From an uncultured Prevotella sp. (GTDB lineage: Bacteria; Bacteroidota; Bacteroidia; Bacteroidales; Bacteroidaceae), in assembly GCA_937901345.1 (NCBI GenBank), contig CALCHM010000015.1:1-7566 (forward strand): a stretch of 7,566 nucleotides of DNA. The letters run 5' to 3'. The position numbers and the translations under genes are program-made. Shown here one piece after another: positions 1-6,681 of this stretch. The notes beneath the pieces were generated by a model, which saw only the letters and a list, made by a program, of their open reading frames with translations, made no database searches and was not told the origin of the DNA. The stretch's first letter is position 1. Each line of letters starts with the position of its first letter.

Positions 1-89
1 GACCGAGTCTGCGAGGTCAAATGCCCAAAGGGCGGAGGGGTCTGTAGTAGAGGGTAAACTTCTATATTATTGCCAAAGCAAATACAGCA

Positions 90-126
90 AACTTCCGCCA
101 TCCCCTAGGTGGGAACAGCGGAAGTT
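90..126 (-). terminator. Hairpin downstream of the winged-helix gene, probable terminator
   Basis: A perfect 9-base inverted repeat, AACTTCCGC (90-98) and GCGGAAGTT (118-126), encloses a second possible stem, TCCC (101-104) with GGGA (111-114), around CTAGGT. It lies 38 bases past the stop of the leftward winged-helix gene. Read leftward, the stem is followed only by a short TTTG, so the U-tract is weak. It may be an intrinsic terminator or an mRNA 3'-end stabilising structure. The arms are seen directly; the role is inferred. Confidence 0.5.
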
Positions 127-163
127 CGTGCATTATACCTATAGTTATGCTTGTAAATTGCGT

Positions 164-379
164 TTAAAAGTAGGGCGCATTGTTCAGCATAACTTTTTCT
201 GTGCCATCGTCATCGATAAAGATGAGTTTATCCTCGCGTGCCAACCAACCGAGAGCCTCGGCGAGTTCTGTTTCCGAGAGGTTGGAGAGCGTGAGCAGTT
301 CGGCACGCGTGTGCGTGCAATGGCAGTTCAGTAAATTCCAAACAAGACCAGCGTTGTGGCCAATAGAATCTTTCTTCAT
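164..379 (-). CDS. Small winged helix-turn-helix protein, DUF2582-like
   Basis: A 71-residue protein that fits the short winged-helix proteins of the DUF2582 type common in Bacteroidota. The start MKKDSIGHNAGLVWNLL (1-17) resembles the family opening, with a conserved IGxNAGxVWxLL pattern forming the first helix. Residues 25-34 and 35-46 would be the second and recognition helices (LSETELAEALGWLARED, 34-50), and 51-66 the beta wing (KLIFIDDDGTEKVML). Length is normal for the family. The fold suggests DNA binding or a protein-interaction role, but no target or function is established that I know of. It is encoded on the same strand as the beta-galactosidase, 102 bases downstream with a stem-loop between, so it may be read from the same transcript or have its own promoter; no TAnnTTTG element is visible directly upstream. 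An overlapping opposite-strand reading frame is taken to be spurious. Confidence 0.8.
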   Translation of the reverse strand: MKKDSIGHNAGLVWNLLNCHCTHTRAELLTLSNLSETELAEALGWLAREDKLIFIDDDGTEKVMLNNAPYF

Positions 380-429
380 AATTGTTTAGTTTTTAGGTTA
401 GGGTATTTGTTGTTGTTATCAGAGTGGGG

Positions 430-475
430 GGACTGCTCGGAATTTTCTGACATCTCAGATTTTTCTGAGCAGTCC
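430..475. terminator. Nested stem-loop just after the beta-galactosidase stop
   Basis: GGACTGCTC (430-438) pairs perfectly with GAGCAGTCC (467-475). Inside lies a second perfect hairpin, CTCAGA (454-459), loop TTTT, TCTGAG (464-469). The two share bases 467-469, so they cannot both form fully. The structure begins 6 bases after the stop of the leftward beta-galactosidase, where a terminator or 3' stabiliser is expected. The only T-run, GTTTTTATTT from 478, lies on the right side, so as a classical intrinsic terminator it would stop rightward rather than leftward transcription. The direction of termination is therefore left open. Confidence 0.45.
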
Positions 476-481
476 GAGTTT

Positions 482-3400
482 TTATTTCACTTCAATCACG
501 AACGTAAATTCGCGGTCGGCATAGGGGATTAAGTACTTGTCGAGAGGCCATGCTCCCCAAGAGTCGATGCAACCGAGTCCCATTTGTCGGTCGGCAATAT
601 GCACGACGGTGAAGTTGCGGGGAGTGAGGTCGCCAGAGTGCATGTGCTTTGCTTCCTTCTGCATGCCTCCGTCAAGGTCTTCTGTAAGGAAGTTGAGCGT
701 GCTGCATTCAAGGGGAGCAGTTCCGTAGAAGCGCAAGCCCTTGCCAGCGACGTCCGTCACATTCCAAATACGGATGTCGGTCTTGTTGCCACTTTCCTGC
801 GGACGCACATAACCCCAATATTGGTCGGCAACCTGTTGTTGATAAGCGCCGATGAACTGCGCATCCTTGCGGTCAACGTAGTTTTCAATCGGACCGCGAC
901 CGTAATAATTGAGGCAACCGTAATCCTTGGGCATTACCAACTGCATGCCGAAACGAGGAAGTTGAGGTTTATGCTTGGCATCGGGATTCACCTGCAAATG
1001 TTGCGTCACGATAAGACGACCTTCGGCTGTAAAGACGTAGTTCATCGTGAGGGTAGCGTCAACCGAACGCATGTCATAAACCGCCTTCACATGATAATCC
1101 TTACCTTCGGGCGTTGCGGCAAACTCCTTGAGGTGCATGCGGGGATGTTTCCATGCTGCAAGTCGTTGCTGGATATTTGCCCCGTAGTCATTATCAGTAG
1201 GTGCGCGCCAGAAGTCAGGTTTCAAGGAGTAACCGTCTTCAAAGAGCGCCTTGCCGTGGTAATCCAGGTAGTCAATCCAACCCGTTTGCTTGTTGAACGT
1301 CACGTCAACTCCCGCAGCCGAGAGTGTGAGGCAGGCCAACTGTTCCTGCTTCGTTACTTCGCCCTTAACGGATGCAGATGAGCGGAGTTCGTCTACCGTG
1401 GGGAAGGCGTAGGGTTGCACAATAAACTGCTGGCGCGCAATGTCGTAACCCGTGGGCAAGAGGGGCGATGCCACCTTTTCTTTATATGCCACATTCAACG
1501 TGAGTTCACCCTTCGATTCGGGAAGTTGATACCCCTCGAGCGCAACAATAGCACGCTGCTGAGGCGCTACGTTCAAGTCATTCATGCCGCTGGCAATGCG
1601 CTTACCGTTTTCAAAGAGTTCCCAAACCATGTAAACATTGCTCAGGTCGGTAAAGAAGTTTTCGTTATAGACTTCCACCTTACCCGCTGTAGTATCCACG
1701 AGCGAGGTCCAGATGTTCTGATGGTAATAGCGCACTTCCGCAGCATGAGGATTGGGTTGGCGGTCGGGACGAATAAGTCCGTTGCAATTGAAGTTGTGAT
1801 CCGTAGCAGGATAACGTCCGAAGTCGCCACCATAGGCAAAGATGTAATTGCCCTGTGCATTCTTCACGCGCAAACCTTGGTCAACAAAGTCCCAGATAAA
1901 ACCGCCCTGATAGTTGGGATAATGGCGGATGAGTTCCCAATAGTCGGCAAATCCACCCATGGAGTTACCCATGGCGTGAGCATACTCACACTGAATCATG
2001 GGGCGATCATGATTCTTCTGACAATAACCATGCACCCAACCCAGATGGGCATACATGGGGCAGTAAATATCCGTAGCGCGCTCGGTTCCGGCACGTTCGT
2101 ACTGCACGGGGCGCTTGGTGTCGTAGGCTTTAATCCAGTCGTAAACTTTGTCGAAGTTCACGCCGTGACCTGCTTCATTTCCCATGCTCCACGTCACAAT
2201 TGAGGGATGATTTTTGAACACAAGGACATTATTTTTGTTGCGCTCCATGTGTGTCTGTTCATAGAGGGGCACGCGTGCCAAAGTTGTTTCGCCATAACCC
2301 ATGCCATGACTCTCAATATTGGCTTCGGCAACGACGTAAAGACCATACTTATCGCAAAGATCGTACCAACGTGGATCATCGGGATAGTGACAGGTGCGCA
2401 CGGCGTTGATGTTGTGCTCCTTCATGATGCGGATATCCTCAATCATGCGCTCAACGCTCACAAGGTAACCGCCATCGGGATCCATTTCGTGACGGTTGGC
2501 ACCTTTAATGAGTACGGGTTGACCATTTACAAGGAACTGTCCCCCCTTAATCTCAACATTACGGAACCCCACCTTTTGTTGGATGCACTCAACTGGTTTG
2601 CCATCCTTATCGGTAAGCTTCACACTGAGGGTATAGAGATAAGGTGTTTCGGCAGTCCATGCCTTTGCCTTTGGAATGGTGAAATCAAACTGCTGTGTGC
2701 CCTTCGCTTGCGCGTGTTCAAAGGCTGCTGCCACAACCTTGCCATCGGCATCGGTGAGTGAAAGACTCACATCCTTTCCCTTTGCATTCGCCAAATCCAG
2801 CGCCACGCTAAGCGCACCATTTGTGAAGTTATCGGTCAAGTCAGCCTCAATGCGAATGTCAGCAATCTGACTCTTGGGGCGCGCATAGAGATACACCTCG
2901 CGAGCAATACCTGTGAGACGCCAGAAATCCTGATCTTCGAAATAAGAACCGTCACACCAACGCATGACCTGCATGGCGATGAGATTCTTTTCGCCAGGTT
3001 TGAGATACTTCGTGAGGTCAAACTCCGCAGCCACCTTGCTGTCTTCGGCATAACCAACTTCCTTGCCATTCACCCAAAGCGTAAGGTTGGAAGTTGCCGA
3101 ACCGATGTGCATATAAATCTGTTCGCCTTTCCAGTCAGCGGGAATTTCAACCACCTTACGGTAAGAACCCGTATAGTTATTCTTCTCCTCAACGTAGGGC
3201 GGATTCTTTTCAAACTGCGTTGCCCAGGCGTAACCAATATTCTTATAAATAGCGTCGCCATATCCGTTGAGTTCGAAAAGACCTGGCACGGGGAAGTTCT
3301 CCCAAAGCGAATCGTCGAAATCCGTAGCGAAGAAGTTTTTCGGACGGTCGTAATGGTGGGTCACGAACTTAAATTTCCACATACCTTCCAGAGAAAGGTA

Positions 3401-3586
3401 GCGCTCGGATTGCGCTTTACAACCCGCAGCCGCCAATTCGGCAGACTCGAAAGCAAAGAAAGGCGAACGAGGTGCCTCGCAATTCACGCGATTCACCAAA
3501 GGATTCAACCAAGGTTCCTTTTGGTCTTGCGCCATGCCAACCAAAGGGACAGCGCAAAGAAGAGAGAGGGTGAGTTTCTTTAGCAT
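482..3586 (-). CDS. lacZ: Exported GH2 beta-galactosidase, LacZ type (EC 3.2.1.23)
   Basis: A full-length 1034-residue glycoside hydrolase family 2 enzyme that should release terminal beta-galactose from lactose or glycan side chains. A type I signal peptide (1-19: KK, hydrophobic stretch, GMA before Q20) indicates export to the periplasm; no good lipobox is seen. The order is LacZ-like: N-terminal sugar-binding jelly roll (about 60-235, with WCDGSYFEDQDFWRLTGI at 210-227), immunoglobulin-like domain (about 238-345), TIM barrel (about 347-625), second immunoglobulin-like domain (about 630-730), and C-terminal beta-sandwich domain (about 755-1030, with FWRAPTDND at 792-800 and YGRGPIENYVDR at 895-906). 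In the barrel, GANRHE (362-367) and EANIESHGM (421-429) match LacZ. By alignment from memory, E471 in SMGNEAGHG is the acid/base and E534 in QCEYAHAMGNS the nucleophile, so it should be active. Length is close to E. coli LacZ. No SusC/SusD neighbour is seen. The start is chosen for the signal peptide directly behind it; the exact natural substrate is not determinable. Confidence 0.95.
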   Translation of the reverse strand: MLKKLTLSLLCAVPLVGMAQDQKEPWLNPLVNRVNCEAPRSPFFAFESAELAAAGCKAQSERYLSLEGMWKFKFVTHHYDRPKNFFATDFDDSLWENFPVPGLFELNGYGDAIYKNIGYAWATQFEKNPPYVEEKNNYTGSYRKVVEIPADWKGEQIYMHIGSATSNLTLWVNGKEVGYAEDSKVAAEFDLTKYLKPGEKNLIAMQVMRWCDGSYFEDQDFWRLTGIAREVYLYARPKSQIADIRIEADLTDNFTNGALSVALDLANAKGKDVSLSLTDADGKVVAAAFEHAQAKGTQQFDFTIPKAKAWTAETPYLYTLSVKLTDKDGKPVECIQQKVGFRNVEIKGGQFLVNGQPVLIKGANRHEMDPDGGYLVSVERMIEDIRIMKEHNINAVRTCHYPDDPRWYDLCDKYGLYVVAEANIESHGMGYGETTLARVPLYEQTHMERNKNNVLVFKNHPSIVTWSMGNEAGHGVNFDKVYDWIKAYDTKRPVQYERAGTERATDIYCPMYAHLGWVHGYCQKNHDRPMIQCEYAHAMGNSMGGFADYWELIRHYPNYQGGFIWDFVDQGLRVKNAQGNYIFAYGGDFGRYPATDHNFNCNGLIRPDRQPNPHAAEVRYYHQNIWTSLVDTTAGKVEVYNENFFTDLSNVYMVWELFENGKRIASGMNDLNVAPQQRAIVALEGYQLPESKGELTLNVAYKEKVASPLLPTGYDIARQQFIVQPYAFPTVDELRSSASVKGEVTKQEQLACLTLSAAGVDVTFNKQTGWIDYLDYHGKALFEDGYSLKPDFWRAPTDNDYGANIQQRLAAWKHPRMHLKEFAATPEGKDYHVKAVYDMRSVDATLTMNYVFTAEGRLIVTQHLQVNPDAKHKPQLPRFGMQLVMPKDYGCLNYYGRGPIENYVDRKDAQFIGAYQQQVADQYWGYVRPQESGNKTDIRIWNVTDVAGKGLRFYGTAPLECSTLNFLTEDLDGGMQKEAKHMHSGDLTPRNFTVVHIADRQMGLGCIDSWGAWPLDKYLIPYADREFTFVIEVK

Positions 3587-3644
3587 AAGGGTATTAGGGG
3601 GGAATAATGGTTAAGGATTTCACGGCAAAAAGGTGCAGCACGTC

Positions 3645-3840
3645 GGCGGGAAGTTATTTCAAAACGTTGCGAGGCGCAGCAAGTCGGCGGGAAACCATTT
3701 CAAATTTATTGGGAGCAAAATCAATTGGCGACAAGGAATTCCGAGTTTATTTCAAACAAAATCGATTGACGGGAAGGAATTCTCAAGTTTGTTTGGGCAA
3801 AACCAATTGGCGGCAAGGAATTCCAAGTTTATGTTGTCCC
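3645..3840. repeat. Diverged tandem array, exact 41-base period, about 4.8 units
   Basis: Units begin at 3645, 3686, 3727, 3768 and 3809, each exactly 41 bases apart, and the last is cut to 32 bases beside the mrp stop. All five start with GGCG or GACG, and share AA at unit positions 7-8 and ATT at 12-14. The three right-hand units form one subtype with AAGGAATTC at the same place. The two left-hand units form another, with GGCGGGAA and ATTTCAAA, preceded by GCAGCA-GTC at 3635-3644 and 3676-3685; a partial extra unit may extend left of 3645. The array lies in the leader of the beta-galactosidase gene, downstream of mrp on the same strand. It is not a CRISPR array, because there is no conserved repeat alternating with unique spacers. 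The function is unknown; multi-site regulation or a decayed repeat family are both possible. Confidence 0.85.
3701..3708 (-). promoter_or_regulatory. Possible -7 element for the beta-galactosidase gene
   Basis: Read leftward, the sequence is TAAATTTG, a full match to the Bacteroidota -7 consensus TAnnTTTG, about 115 bases before the beta-galactosidase start. A TTG at 3732-3734 (leftward) could be the -33 element, but the 23-base spacing is slightly longer than usual. The site lies inside the second unit of the 41-base array; other units carry one-mismatch versions such as CAAAATCA and CAAAACCA (plus strand). The match could be chance in an A/T-rich repeat. Confidence 0.25.
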
Positions 3841-3845
3841 TTTTC

Positions 3846-4946
3846 CTACTTCTTCATTTCCACAATAGTTGTCGCGGGAAGTTCGGCATTGCGACGCTCC
3901 GTTTCGCGCACCACATTCTCGGCAAGCGCACGGAAAGCCTGTGCCGTCATCGTGTCGGGGTTCACCGAAATGGGTTCTCCTTCATCGCCACTTTCACAGA
4001 TGCCCTGAACAATGGGAATCTGTCCCAACAAGGGCACGTTCATCTCTTCTGCCAAGCGCTTTACACCTTCCTTTCCGAAGAGATAATACTTGTTCTCAGG
4101 GAGTTCGGCAGGGGTAAACCACGCCATGTTTTCGACAAGACCGAGAATAGGAACATTCACCTTTTCATTCTGATACATATCAATGCCCTTGCGCGCATCG
4201 GCCAACGCAACTTGTTGCGGCGTCGATACAATCACAGCCCCCGTGATGGCCAAATTTTGAAGGAGCGTCAGATGGATGTCGCTAGTGCCGGGAGGCGTAT
4301 CAAGAATCATGTAGTCAAGTTCTCCCCACTTTGCATCAGCAATAAGTTGCTTCAAAGCATTGCTTGCCATACCGCCTCGCCAAAGTGTGGCTGTTGTCGG
4401 ATTGACAAAGAATCCGATAGAGAGCAATTCTACACCATATTTATAGGCAGGAATCACCAGTTGGCGACCTTCAACCATTTCTGCAAAGATATCCACCTGC
4501 TCCAACTGGAACATTTTGGGAACAGAAGGTCCAAAGATGTCGGCATCGAGAAGGCCGACCTTATAACCCATTGCGGCGAGCGACACGGCAAGGTTGGCAG
4601 CCACGGTACTCTTACCCACACCGCCCTTGCCCGAACTTACGGCAATCACATTCTTAACCTGTGGCAACATCTTCCCAGGTTCGGGGCGTGCCGCCTGAGT
4701 GGTCTTTACGCTTACGGCGACATTCACCTCCTTACTCACGTAGGTGTGGATGGCAGCCTCAGCCGCTTTTACTACAGACTTAATAAAAGGGTCGGTGCTC
4801 TTTTCAAATATAATGGAGAAGGAGACGTTCATGCCGTCAATGCGGAGATCGTCTTCCAGCATTTCTGCTTCTACGATGTTCTTTCCTGTTCCGGGATAGC
4901 GCACATTCAGCAGCGCGTCGGTAATGAGTTTTGGATAGAGTGTCAT
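3846..4946 (-). CDS. mrp: Mrp/ApbC-family P-loop ATPase, Fe-S cluster carrier homologue
   Basis: A 366-residue cytoplasmic protein of the Mrp/NBP35/ApbC group, whose members carry or insert iron-sulfur clusters. Residues about 5-82 look like the MIP18/DUF59 domain found at the N terminus of many Mrp proteins. The ATPase follows: deviant Walker A SSGKGGVGKST (104-114) with signature lysine K107 and P-loop lysine K112, the LLDADIFGPSVP segment (132-143), and the DTPPGTSD switch (216-223). The region VENMAWFTPAELPENKYYLF (271-290) replaces the stretch that carries the CxxC cluster ligands in ApbC. I count one cysteine in the whole protein, C317, so the usual bridging cluster site is absent; as I recall, Bacteroidota relatives look similar here. 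Length is typical for the two-domain form. Transcription probably starts in the divergent region on its right, and no clear terminator follows, so readthrough into the 41-base array and beta-galactosidase is possible. Confidence 0.93.
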   Translation of the reverse strand: MTLYPKLITDALLNVRYPGTGKNIVEAEMLEDDLRIDGMNVSFSIIFEKSTDPFIKSVVKAAEAAIHTYVSKEVNVAVSVKTTQAARPEPGKMLPQVKNVIAVSSGKGGVGKSTVAANLAVSLAAMGYKVGLLDADIFGPSVPKMFQLEQVDIFAEMVEGRQLVIPAYKYGVELLSIGFFVNPTTATLWRGGMASNALKQLIADAKWGELDYMILDTPPGTSDIHLTLLQNLAITGAVIVSTPQQVALADARKGIDMYQNEKVNVPILGLVENMAWFTPAELPENKYYLFGKEGVKRLAEEMNVPLLGQIPIVQGICESGDEGEPISVNPDTMTAQAFRALAENVVRETERRNAELPATTIVEMKK

Positions 4947-5034
4947 TTATAAAGTTGAGTTTTTGAGATTATTAGGGAGATGTGTAGAGAGGGGTGTTCA
5001 GATGGGAATCGCGGGAGGTTGGGAAGGTTCGTTT

Positions 5035-5046
5035 GTTTTGCAAAAC
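5035..5046. other. 12-base perfect palindrome in the mrp leader
   Basis: GTTTTGCAAAAC at 5035-5046 is its own reverse complement. It lies between the predicted mrp -7 element (5087-5094) and the mrp start (4946), inside the probable 5' untranslated region. It could be a regulator-binding half-site pair, but a palindrome of this size in A/T-rich DNA can also arise by chance. No second copy was noticed in the window. Confidence 0.25.
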
Positions 5047-5086
5047 GTCGCGTCTTCTCACACCGATTCTCTCGTCTACACTGCCG

Positions 5087-5094
5087 CAAAATTA
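5087..5094 (-). promoter_or_regulatory. Predicted -7 promoter element for mrp
   Basis: Leftward reading gives TAATTTTG followed by C, matching TAnnTTTG and the common TTTGC extension of Bacteroidota promoters. It lies 140 bases before the mrp start, implying a leader of roughly 130 bases. A convincing TTG -33 element at 19-21 bases is not visible. The same nine bases occur in inverted orientation at 5138-5146 for the divergent gene. Confidence 0.45.
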
Positions 5095-5137
5095 GTAAAT
5101 AATCTTGACTGAAGGTAGTGGATTGCTGCTTTTAAGG

Positions 5138-5145
5138 TAATTTTG
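5138..5145 (+). promoter_or_regulatory. Predicted -7 promoter element for the MATE transporter
   Basis: TAATTTTG at 5138-5145, followed by CACC, fully matches the TAnnTTTG consensus and lies 30 bases before the transporter start, giving a short leader of about 20-25 bases. The -33 region is weak: the only TTG triplets nearby (5123-5125 and 5105-5107) sit 12 and 30 bases away, and GTG at 5118-5120 is nearer the expected place. The A-rich stretch before the ATG has no Shine-Dalgarno sequence, as usual in this phylum. Confidence 0.5.
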
Positions 5146-5175
5146 CACCGTTAATTAAGACGAATAAGACACACG

Positions 5176-6504
5176 ATGAAAACTTACTCAACGAAACAAA
5201 TATTTCAGATTGCCTTGCCCATTCTTATTAGCGTCTTGATGGAGCAATTAATAGGTATGACAGACGCTGCCTTTTTGGGGCGCGTGGGCGAAGTGGAATT
5301 AGGGGCATCTGCTTTAGGCGGTATTCTTTATATTTCGCTATTTATGCTGGCCGTTGGTTTTGCCACGGGTGCCCAAATCTTAATGGGGCGACGCAATGGC
5401 GAAGGTAATTATGCGGCAATTGGCAGCATCTTTTATCATGGCGTAGTGTTCCTATTGTTGCTGGCATTAGTCATCACAGGGTGTACGCTTATGTGGGGCG
5501 AAGAACTCATGCGGTTGATGATTCGGTCCGAAGCCGTGGCAGAGGCTGCCACCACTTATTTAAATTGGCGCATTGTGGGTTATGCTGCGGCTGTGGTTTG
5601 CACAATGTTTCGTGCCTTTTATGTTGCAACTACGAATACGCGAACATTGACTTACAACTCTATCATTATGGTAGGCGGTAACGTGATTCTGAACTACGCA
5701 TTGATATTTGGTGAATTCGGCATGCCTCGCATGGGCATTGCAGGTGCCGCTCTTGCATCTTCGCTGGCAAGCGTAATTTCAGCACTCTTCTTTGTGTGCT
5801 ACACGCTCGCAACTACAGACATTCAAAAGTATGCGTTAAACCACCTGCCACGCCTCAGATTTCGTACTCTCCAAAAGGTCTTGGGCATTGGAGTCTGGAC
5901 CATGATTCAAAATTTCCTTGCTTTGGCTACGTGGTTTATATTCTTCCTCGGCGTCGAACATCTTGGGGAATCCGAACTCGCTTCGTCCAACGTATTGCGA
6001 AACATTTCTGGTTTCTTCTTCATGAGCATGGCGGCTCTTGGTGCTACAGCAAGCACACTTTCAAGCAACTTGTTGGGGCAAAAAGAAAAGGATAGCGTGA
6101 TGCCACTGATGTGGCGCATCGTTCGCTTATGTTATATGGTTATGGTACCCTTCTGTCTGCTTGTCGCCTTTTTCCCCGAACCCGTCATTCAAGTGTTTAC
6201 CACTGATGCTGCATTGATAGACATGAGTATTGCTCCCTTACGGATGTTGATATTCTCGTATCTCTTCGGTATTCCCGCACAAATCTTATTACACGTTGTT
6301 TCAGGAACAGGGAATACACGAACCGCACTCTGCGCTGAAGTTGTCACCCTTATTGCATACGCTCTTTACCTCATCATCGTTGTGTTTGGTTTCCGAAGTA
6401 ACTTAACCATCTGCTGGGCGAGCGAAGTGTTGTATTCTGTAGGTCTTCTCCTCTACTGCTGGTGTTACCTCCGTTGGGGAAATTGGAGCGGCAGACAGAT
6501 TTAA
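5176..6504 (+). CDS. MATE-family multidrug efflux transporter (NorM/DinF-like)
   Basis: A 442-residue inner-membrane protein of the multidrug and toxic compound extrusion family, which exports cationic drugs or metabolites using a sodium or proton gradient. About twelve hydrophobic segments can be placed near 11-28, 47-67, 86-107, 129-151, 160-180, 187-211, 235-259, 275-297, 316-336, 350-375, 385-405 and 411-432, in two six-helix halves. The first helix carries GMTDAAFLGRVG (27-38), the family signature with an acidic D30 in the membrane. GNVILNYALIFG (168-179) followed by MGIAGAALAS (186-195) is the conserved MatE motif at helices 5-6. GTGNTRTAL (377-385) is the equivalent conserved loop in the second half. 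Length fits the family. The gene is single, divergent from mrp, with a TAATTTTG element 30 bases upstream. Nine of eleven glutamine codons are CAA. Substrate and coupling ion cannot be told from sequence. Confidence 0.92.
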   Translation: MKTYSTKQIFQIALPILISVLMEQLIGMTDAAFLGRVGEVELGASALGGILYISLFMLAVGFATGAQILMGRRNGEGNYAAIGSIFYHGVVFLLLLALVITGCTLMWGEELMRLMIRSEAVAEAATTYLNWRIVGYAAAVVCTMFRAFYVATTNTRTLTYNSIIMVGGNVILNYALIFGEFGMPRMGIAGAALASSLASVISALFFVCYTLATTDIQKYALNHLPRLRFRTLQKVLGIGVWTMIQNFLALATWFIFFLGVEHLGESELASSNVLRNISGFFFMSMAALGATASTLSSNLLGQKEKDSVMPLMWRIVRLCYMVMVPFCLLVAFFPEPVIQVFTTDAALIDMSIAPLRMLIFSYLFGIPAQILLHVVSGTGNTRTALCAEVVTLIAYALYLIIVVFGFRSNLTICWASEVLYSVGLLLYCWCYLRWGNWSGRQI

Positions 6505-6531
6505 GAGTTGTCAAGATTTTCAATCGCCTTC

Positions 6532-6655
6532 CTAGAGTCTCTATGGTTCTACAGTTCCTAGAGCCTCTAGATTTTTTATAATTTCTAAAGTTTCTAGAGT
6601 CTCTAGAATTCTAGAGTCTCCAGAGTTTCTAACACTTCTAGAGTTTCTAAAAAAC
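6532..6655. repeat. Degenerate 9-base-period array, consensus CTAGAGTTT
   Basis: From 6532 the sequence divides into 14 consecutive units, twelve of 9 bases and two of 8 (6541-6548 and 6603-6610). Units such as CTAGAGTCT (6532, 6594, 6611), CTAAAGTTT (6585), CCAGAGTTT (6620) and CTAGAGTTT (6638) define the consensus. Seven units contain CTAG, a tetranucleotide I noticed only twice elsewhere in the window (105-108 and 4282-4285). The array begins 27 bases after the transporter stop and ends before the two-way terminator, so it would be in the 3' untranslated part of the transporter mRNA. It is noncoding as far as I can see. The degeneracy suggests an old simple-sequence expansion; a role in binding or mRNA folding is speculative. 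Confidence 0.8.
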
Positions 6656-6681
6656 TCACTACATGCATCCAGACAAAAAAG

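Noticed and set aside
1..57. A rightward frame open from the window edge to a stop at 55-57, possibly the tail of an upstream gene
   Set aside because: Eighteen codons rich in Gly, Cys and Lys are too few to support a gene end; the stretch looks intergenic.
2..334. A rightward frame open from the left edge to 334
   Set aside because: It reads through a hairpin and then antisense to the winged-helix gene; the translation has low-complexity, non-family character.
584..2203. Two rightward open frames of about 260 residues (584-1381 and 1415-2203)
   Set aside because: Both are antisense to the beta-galactosidase, which has all its catalytic motifs in the other strand. They have no domain signature or promoter.
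3645..3840. CRISPR array
   Set aside because: Units adjoin without unique spacers, no constant repeat of 24-40 bases exists, and no cas gene is nearby.
3633..4952. A 439-residue rightward open frame covering the whole of mrp
   Set aside because: It lies opposite a well-supported Mrp with intact Walker motifs and runs through the 41-base array; its residues show no recognisable family pattern. It is a mirror of the coding strand.
4947..5175. Riboswitch or small RNA gene in the mrp-transporter gap
   Set aside because: Apart from the two promoter elements and one short palindrome I see no conserved aptamer core or extended stem system.
6532..6655. Inverted repeats or an insertion-sequence end made of TCTAGA motifs
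   Set aside because: The palindromes follow from the 9-base tandem unit itself; there is no transposase and no target duplication.
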